From an uncultured Prevotella sp. (GTDB lineage: Bacteria > Bacteroidota > Bacteroidia > Bacteroidales > Bacteroidaceae), in contig USSA01000145.1 in assembly GCA_900557255.1 (NCBI GenBank), forward strand, positions 1 to 7,511: a DNA stretch of 7,511 nucleotides, given 5' to 3'. The notes beneath the pieces were generated by a model. It was not told the origin of the DNA. It worked only from the letters and a program-made list of their open reading frames with translations, and did no database searches. Of the stretch, positions 6,551 through 7,511 are shown one piece after another. The stretch's first letter is position 1; each line of letters opens with the position of its first letter. The position numbers and the translations under genes were made by a program.

Positions 6551-6576
6551 ATACAATGTAGTTGGGTGAAATGATT

Positions 6577-6936
6577 ATGAAGCAGAGCAAAGAAAAGTTT
6601 GATTTTAAGGCTTTCGGACAGGCTATCAAAGCGGCAAGAAAAGCAAAGGGAATTTCCCGCAACCAGTTAGCGGATAAGCTGAACATTGCGCCGCGATATA
6701 TCGCGTCCATTGAAAACAGCGGGCAGCACCCAAGTTTGCAGATTTTGTATGAGCTTGTAACCCTGCTTGACGTATCGGTAGACCAGTTCTTTTTCCCGGA
6801 ACGGGAACAGGAAAAGTCCACACGCCGCCGTCAGCTTGATACCATGCTCGACGGCATGAGCGAAAAGGATTTGAAAATCCTGTCAGCTACCGCAAAAGGG
6901 ATTGAGGAAGCCAACAACGAAACAACGGGGGAATAA
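6577..6936 (+). CDS. XRE-family transcriptional regulator of the mobile-element backbone
   Basis: The 119-residue protein has an N-terminal Cro/CI-type HTH (about 13-70) with F-G-Q-A-I-K-A-A-R-K-A-K-G-I-S and I-A-P-R-Y-I-A-S-I-E-N. It then has V-D-Q-F-F-F-P, the usual end of this domain in Clostridiales elements, and a charged C-terminal helix (about 80-112). I start it at the ATG at 6577, with GGTGA about 7 bases upstream. Other starts at 6571 (ATG) and 6562 (TTG) would add 2 or 5 residues. Codon use and GC content are clearly higher than in the minus-strand genes, so it belongs to the backbone. It is the divergent neighbour of the cargo regulator operon and is followed by its own terminator. 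Such proteins commonly regulate transfer or maintenance of conjugative elements. Confidence 0.88.
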   Translation: MKQSKEKFDFKAFGQAIKAARKAKGISRNQLADKLNIAPRYIASIENSGQHPSLQILYELVTLLDVSVDQFFFPEREQEKSTRRRQLDTMLDGMSEKDLKILSATAKGIEEANNETTGE

Positions 6937-6970
6937 AGTTCCCTCGTTTCTTCATAGAAAAAGCAGTTTG

Positions 6971-7000
6971 AAACGTCGCAGTTTGCGGCGTTTTTCTTTT
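6971..7000 (+). terminator. Intrinsic terminator of the XRE gene
   Basis: An 8-bp stem with one G-T pair (ACGTCGCA at 6973-6980, TGCGGCGT at 6984-6991) and a 3-base loop can be lengthened by two A-T pairs. It runs directly into TTTTTCTTTT. It lies 34 bases after the XRE stop codon. A flanking pair, AAAGCAG (6960-6966) and CTGCTTT (7004-7010), could extend or compete with the structure. Confidence 0.87.
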
Positions 7001-7069
7001 GTCCTGCTTTGGCAAAATCAGATTTTCCATGTAGTAGGGATAAAGGGAGAAAGTTTCTTAGCAAGCATA

Positions 7070-7186
7070 GGAAAGGGGTACCCTTTCCGTAAAATCCCCG
7101 TTCTGACGCTACGCGCAGAATGGGGATTTTGCTTGTACCCTCACAGGCTATCGCCTGTTGGGGCAGACCCTTGGGAAGTGTCCCAA
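7070..7186. other. Putative origin of transfer (oriT) with four inverted repeats
   Basis: Four inverted repeats stand in a row in the non-coding gap ahead of mobC. The first is an 8-bp-arm palindrome at 7070-7088 centred on a GGTACC. The second is a 15-bp stem at 7091-7105/7116-7130 with one G-T pair, extended by a small CGC/GCG stem. The third is ACAGGC/GCCTGT at 7143-7148/7153-7158, and the fourth is TTGGGA/TCCCAA at 7171-7176/7181-7186. MobC proteins bind oriT, and oriT usually lies just upstream of mobC and the relaxase gene, so this is the natural place for it. I cannot place the nick site. The long second stem lacks a following T-run outside the stem, so a simple terminator role is less likely. 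The rest of the 6937-7217 gap holds only the XRE terminator and the mobC ribosome site. Confidence 0.55.
7091..7130. repeat. Long inverted repeat, main hairpin of the putative oriT
   Basis: The arm AAAATCCCCGTTCTG (7091-7105) pairs with CAGAATGGGGATTTT (7116-7130) over 15 positions with a single G-T wobble. The loop can fold further through CGC (7107-7109) and GCG (7113-7115). It is the longest hairpin in the window and the best candidate for a relaxase or MobC recognition structure. Confidence 0.75.
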
Positions 7187-7217
7187 ACCCTCTATGAACG
7201 GAAAGGAGCGTTAGAGC

Positions 7218-7415
7218 ATGGACGGACGGAAAAGGACGGTGCAGCTAAAGTTTCGCGTGACGGAAGCCGAGCGCGATTTAATCCTTGAAAAAATGAAGCT
7301 GATACCAACACGGAACATGGCGGCGTATCTGCGGAAGATCGCAATCGACGGATATATCATTCAAATAGACCATACCAAGCGGAAAAGACGGGTACAAGCT
7401 GGAAAGGCAAGCTGA
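7218..7415 (+). pseudogene. mobC: Truncated MobC relaxosome accessory protein
   Basis: The frame starts at an ATG with AAAGGAG 9 bases upstream. About 51 residues are clearly MobC-like: the K-R-T-V-Q-L-K-F-R-V-T-E-A-E-R ribbon-helix-helix start, then N-M-A-A-Y-L-R-K-I-A-I-D-G-Y (33-46). MobC proteins of this kind are about 100-120 residues long and continue with a helix that carries the N-Q-I-A-K/R-R-V motif. Here the match stops near Asp51, the next residues (KRKRRVQAGKAS) are unlike the family, and a TGA ends the frame at 65. From about 7371 the DNA instead reads as relaxase in another frame. A DNA-binding N-terminal half might still be made, but the gene is broken. A sequencing or assembly fault is the other explanation. 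Confidence 0.72.
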
Positions 7416-7511
7416 AAATTGCCGTTGACGCGCTTATCCCGCAAGCGTCAGACTTTGCCGATTTTCTGCGGTTGCTGCAAGCTGCGGGCTACGAAATAAA
7501 GCCCGGTAAAT
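7373..7511 (+). pseudogene. Relaxase (MobA/VirD2-like) internal fragment, 5' part missing, runs off the window
   Basis: In the frame beginning TAC at 7373 the DNA reads 46 open codons to the window edge. They include E-K-T-G-T-S-W-K-G-K-L-K, A-S-D-F-A-D-F-L-R-L-L and A-A-G-Y-E-I-K-P-G-K. From memory this is the segment that follows the catalytic domain in relaxases of Clostridiales mobilizable and Tn1549-like elements. There is no start codon, ribosome site or N-terminal catalytic domain (Tyr and His motifs) ahead of it; instead it is joined directly to the truncated mobC. The missing stretch would be the C-terminal half of mobC plus the nuclease domain of the relaxase. The C-terminal rest of the gene probably continues beyond the window. 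Confidence 0.65.

Noticed and set aside
6296..6556. 86-residue minus-strand open frame overlapping the small HTH gene
   Set aside because: It is in another frame of the HTH gene and its promoter. The HTH protein has a clear domain and coupling to the regulator, whereas this one has neither.
6533..6557. TTGAAA and TACAAT as a promoter for the XRE gene
   Set aside because: The spacing is only 13 bases, too short for a sigma-A promoter. The true start signal is not clear.
6435..6821. 128-residue minus-strand open frame
   Set aside because: It runs antisense through the XRE gene and across the regulator promoter. Its translation shows no domain.
6902..7288. 128-residue plus-strand open frame
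   Set aside because: It crosses the XRE stop, the terminator, the putative oriT and the start of mobC. Its sequence looks like translated non-coding DNA.
1..7511. CRISPR array, tRNA or rRNA genes
   Set aside because: No regularly spaced repeats with spacers and no tRNA- or rRNA-like sequence were seen.

Overview
The window looks like part of a mobile element from a low-to-mid GC Gram-positive anaerobe, probably a gut Clostridia (Lachnospiraceae, Ruminococcaceae or similar). The reasons are strong AGGAGG-type ribosome binding sites, two lipoproteins with Firmicutes-style lipoboxes, a VanR/VanS-type two-component system, and a right flank resembling the Tn1549-like/Clostridiales mobilization backbone (XRE regulator, putative oriT, MobC, relaxase). 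The family assignments come from motif reading and memory of the families, not from a database search.

Layout. Positions 1-69 are a short, GC-richer flank with a strong hairpin and no convincing gene. Positions 70-6416 hold eight genes, all on the minus strand and visibly AT-rich (sampled lines are about 25-32% GC). In transcription order they are: a 60-residue MerR/excisionase-like HTH protein, a VanR-like response regulator, a VanS-like histidine kinase, a regulatory gap of about 150 bp, a lipoprotein membrane-fusion (MacA-like) adapter, a MacB-type ATPase, an FtsX/MacB-type permease, a small lipoprotein of unknown function, and a membrane-anchored serine D-alanyl-D-alanine carboxypeptidase. 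From about 6550 rightwards the base composition rises to about half GC on sampled lines and the genes turn to the plus strand: an XRE regulator, an intrinsic terminator, a cluster of four inverted repeats that looks like an origin of transfer, and a mobC gene that breaks off into the middle of a relaxase gene.

How it may work. The regulators form one overlapping unit (HTH, response regulator, kinase) with a good sigma-A-type promoter. Downstream, three tandem CGTA(G/A)-type repeats at about one-helical-turn spacing sit at the 3' end of the kinase gene and upstream of the transporter operon. The simplest model is that the kinase senses a cell-envelope stress, probably an antimicrobial, and the response regulator switches on the efflux/adapter complex together with an enzyme that trims the D-Ala-D-Ala stem that many such antimicrobials bind. 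No VanA/B/G-type ligase, VanH, VanX or VanT is present. This is therefore not a classical glycopeptide-resistance cluster, but a Van-type sensor wired to an ABC pump and a penicillin-binding-protein-type carboxypeptidase.

Mobility. The AT-rich cargo is bounded by a 9-bp direct repeat (62-70 and 6542-6550) next to the composition shift. The putative oriT is intact while mobC and the relaxase are fused out of frame by an apparent internal deletion. That suggests a cargo region carried by a decayed element that might only move with help in trans.
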